DNA of 64,000 nucleotides, from the NCBI RefSeq assembly GCF_030273125.1, contig NC_081533.1, forward strand, positions 2,935,362 to 2,999,361. Reading direction: 5' to 3'. Within the stretch, counting starts at the first letter, position 1, and every line of letters begins with the position of its first letter. The stretch is from Centropristis striata (lineage: Eukaryota; Chordata; Actinopteri; Perciformes; Serranidae). Shown here one piece after another: positions 62,146 through 64,000 of this stretch. The notes below the pieces were generated by a model. That model did no database searches. It was given only the letters and a program-made list of their open reading frames with translations, and was not told the DNA's origin. A program made the position numbers and the translations under genes.

Positions 62146-62325
62146 ATAGCCCCACTCCTCTTGTCTCACTCTGTCATGTCGGATTTGACTTAATTTAAAT
62201 GCAAATCTAATAAAAACAATCATTTGGGGATACTGAGTAAAATGAGCTCCTGTATTATTTTTCTCCGTGTGGTTTCTGTAGTTGACCAGTTTTAGTTACA
62301 GCTCATTTGAATCCTGTCAAACAGA

Positions 62326-62951
62326 TGTTGGGAATACGCAACAGGGCGTCCAATATGTTGGGGTATCTGGTTACAGATACCAACCGCCTCCATCACGGAT
62401 CACCAAAAATGTTGGGAATTAATGATGACCTTGTACAGGGTGTCAAATATATTAATAAAAGGGCGTTATCATAAATGCTATCCCTACCATAAGGATACCA
62501 AATATGTAAGGATGAACCTGAGCAACACTTGTGTGGATCTCACGGTTCAAAAGTGTGGTTAGATGGCTATAAGAATTATTAATGATTATCATAAATGATT
62601 ATTAATTATAAGAAATGATATGACTTGATTAGCTCGTTAGGGGCACCACTCTGTAAAACAGAGAAAAATATAGCCAATTCACCTAAATCAGTCTCATAAA
62701 GTTACTAAACTATCAATTTGGAACACTGATTATTAATTATGAATATAATTATAATCAAATTACCTTATTAATATTAAGTAATGGTTGAAGGAATCGTGAA
62801 TTCTTGACACAGCAGAGGCCAGCATATCGTTCAGAATGTACAACATTAAATAGACAGCATTCATAATCAAAAGGTATTTATTCTAAAAACAAGTAAAGCA
62901 AATAAAGCACACATCTATAAAGTATAGAGAACTATACGACAAAAGAGAGGG

Positions 62952-62987
<36 letters not shown>

Positions 62988-63765
62988 TGAGTGGGGGTTG
63001 AAGTTCGTCACACAATGAGTCTGATTGATTGTAACACGAATATCACATAAATATACTTAAAACACACATATAAGGCAAATCATTAATTACAGGTCAAATC
63101 CTTTCTGCTAAAGTCCTTGCTGATTGCTTATCTAAGCCCAGTTGCATTACTCACGAATCCAGTCAAAAAGGGGGGGAATCCTTTTTCAGTGGCAGGCGTG
63201 GAAGAAGGAAGTTGAGTTCAATAATTTGCCGTCTTGCAAATTAAGTTGCTGGTTGTCCTTGTTGTCGAGGTGGAGCTTTCTCTGGCAGTTGCAATGAACT
63301 TTGTGTTCATTAAGGCGACTTCGGTGCACAGAGAAGGTCAGAGTTGCAGTTGGTTCAGAATTCCTTGTGGAAAGGGGATTCTGCTTGAAGTCTCAGAAGG
63401 AGGGAGGCCTCACCTCAGCAGGGCTCTGCAGGGGCTGAGGGGGAAGGGCTGGTGGCTCTAGGGTTCCCTCCTGGATGGAGCTGCCTCACCAAGCAGGGCA
63501 GTGGAGAAAGAGAAAAAGGGAGGGAGTACTGGCTTCCTTATAGCAGACCAGTGGCCCTCCTGTGGTGTCAAGAGCGGCTTGACCAATGAGGTGACCTGGA
63601 AGGTGTCGTAAATGCTAAGCATTCTGGGAGGGGAAGTTCTTGAGACGACACAAAATGGAGGTGACCTGCCATTTTGTGAGTTGACTCAGAAAAATGTTTC
63701 ATTTAGTCCACAAATGTTTAAGTCCACAAATGAACCCAAGATTCACCTGTGGTACAATCCCAACA
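62326..63765. mobile_element. LTR-like element, TGTTGGGA/TCCCAACA termini
   Basis: TGTTGGGAATA at 62326 (and a second TGTTGGGAATT at 62410) and GTACAATCCCAACA ending 63765. CAGA flanks the element at 62322-62325 and 63766-63769. The TG...CA ends and 1.4-kb length without ORF suggest a solo LTR with a duplicated 5' edge. Contains (GT)n at about 62956-62985. Class uncertain. Confidence 0.4.
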
Positions 63766-63769
63766 CAGA

Positions 63770-64000
63770 TGATGAATGGGCATGTTCGAGTGACCAGCAG
63801 CAGCAACTCTATTTGCAAAGACCAGTCTTAATTGGTAAGATGGATGCTCAATGGTGAAATTGAATTGTTAAGTTGTTAGCTGGAAATGCATTAGTACACA
63901 TTCAAACTTTTGCTGTTGTATATCCTGTATAAATGTAACCAATCCAAAGACACTCAGCCACCTTTACTGCATGTATCTGTTTTTAGAAAATTGAAAAGTA
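63770..64000. other. Window end, duplicated receptor-flank DNA
   Basis: No gene. 63870-64000 is related to DNA downstream of gene 7 (59745-59940). Confidence 0.5.

Noticed and set aside
62410..63765. Confident solo LTR call with the 5' end at 62410
   Set aside because: No target duplication fits that start; the CAGA flank supports 62326 instead, so the call was kept only at low confidence.

Overview
This looks like a nuclear segment from a spiny-rayed (percomorph-type) teleost fish. It is AT-rich and carries many CA/TA microsatellites. Most of it is transposon-derived: hAT-type, TTAA-flanked piggyBac-type and Tc1-like miniature elements, a tRNA-derived SINE, LINEs with short tandem tails, and LTR remnants. 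The only convincing host genes are seven members of one tandemly duplicated family of seven-transmembrane receptors. There are also two broken copies of the same family. Nothing here is prokaryotic.

Receptor layout, left to right: gene 1 (+, 6124-7008), gene 2 (+, 11135-12013), gene 3 (+, 21719-22612), gene 4 (-, 25900-26769), gene 5 (-, 38851-39738), a 3' relic (-, about 51488-51590), gene 6 (-, 52702-53589), gene 7 (+, 58493-59413) and a 5' relic (-, about 61319-61442). Each coding region is one exon of 289-306 codons. In every intact copy and in the 5' relic a splice acceptor lies 1-11 nt before the ATG, so the start codon opens the second exon. Leader exons with TATA-like boxes and good donors can be proposed for genes 3-7 and the 5' relic, and weakly for gene 1. 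The proteins are rhodopsin-like (class A) in outline but unusual. The TM3 E-R-Y motif is present in five and is E-H-Y in two. The usual CWxP and NPxxY motifs are degenerate. The usual TM3-ECL2 cysteine pair is missing, while one N-terminal and one ECL3/TM7 cysteine are invariant. The cytoplasmic loops are the most conserved parts. I do not recognise an established receptor name; a chemosensory-type, lineage-expanded family is my inference.

Mobile DNA: genes 4 and 5 are duplicates that include intron and promoter, so they serve as empty-site controls for each other. The gene 4 intron holds a nest: a TTAA-flanked element (26950-31675) contains a transposon (copy B, about 26969-31293), which contains a LINE with a 996-codon ORF and a retroposed U2 snRNA fragment. 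A second copy of that transposon (copy A, about 16245-18930, opposite orientation) lacks the U2 and LINE insertions but has its own hAT and LINE insertions. Upstream of the gene 4 promoter is a 4.2-kb element (32625-36815) containing a 2.8-kb giant inverted repeat, which contains a SINE. A purine/pyrimidine minisatellite (unit near AAAAAGACACAAAATGACC) occurs at about nine places, and inverted pairs of it bracket the coding exons of genes 3 and 6.

The rest is repeat-rich intergenic or intronic DNA, described entry by entry. Element classes rest on termini and target-site duplications read by eye. No database search was possible.
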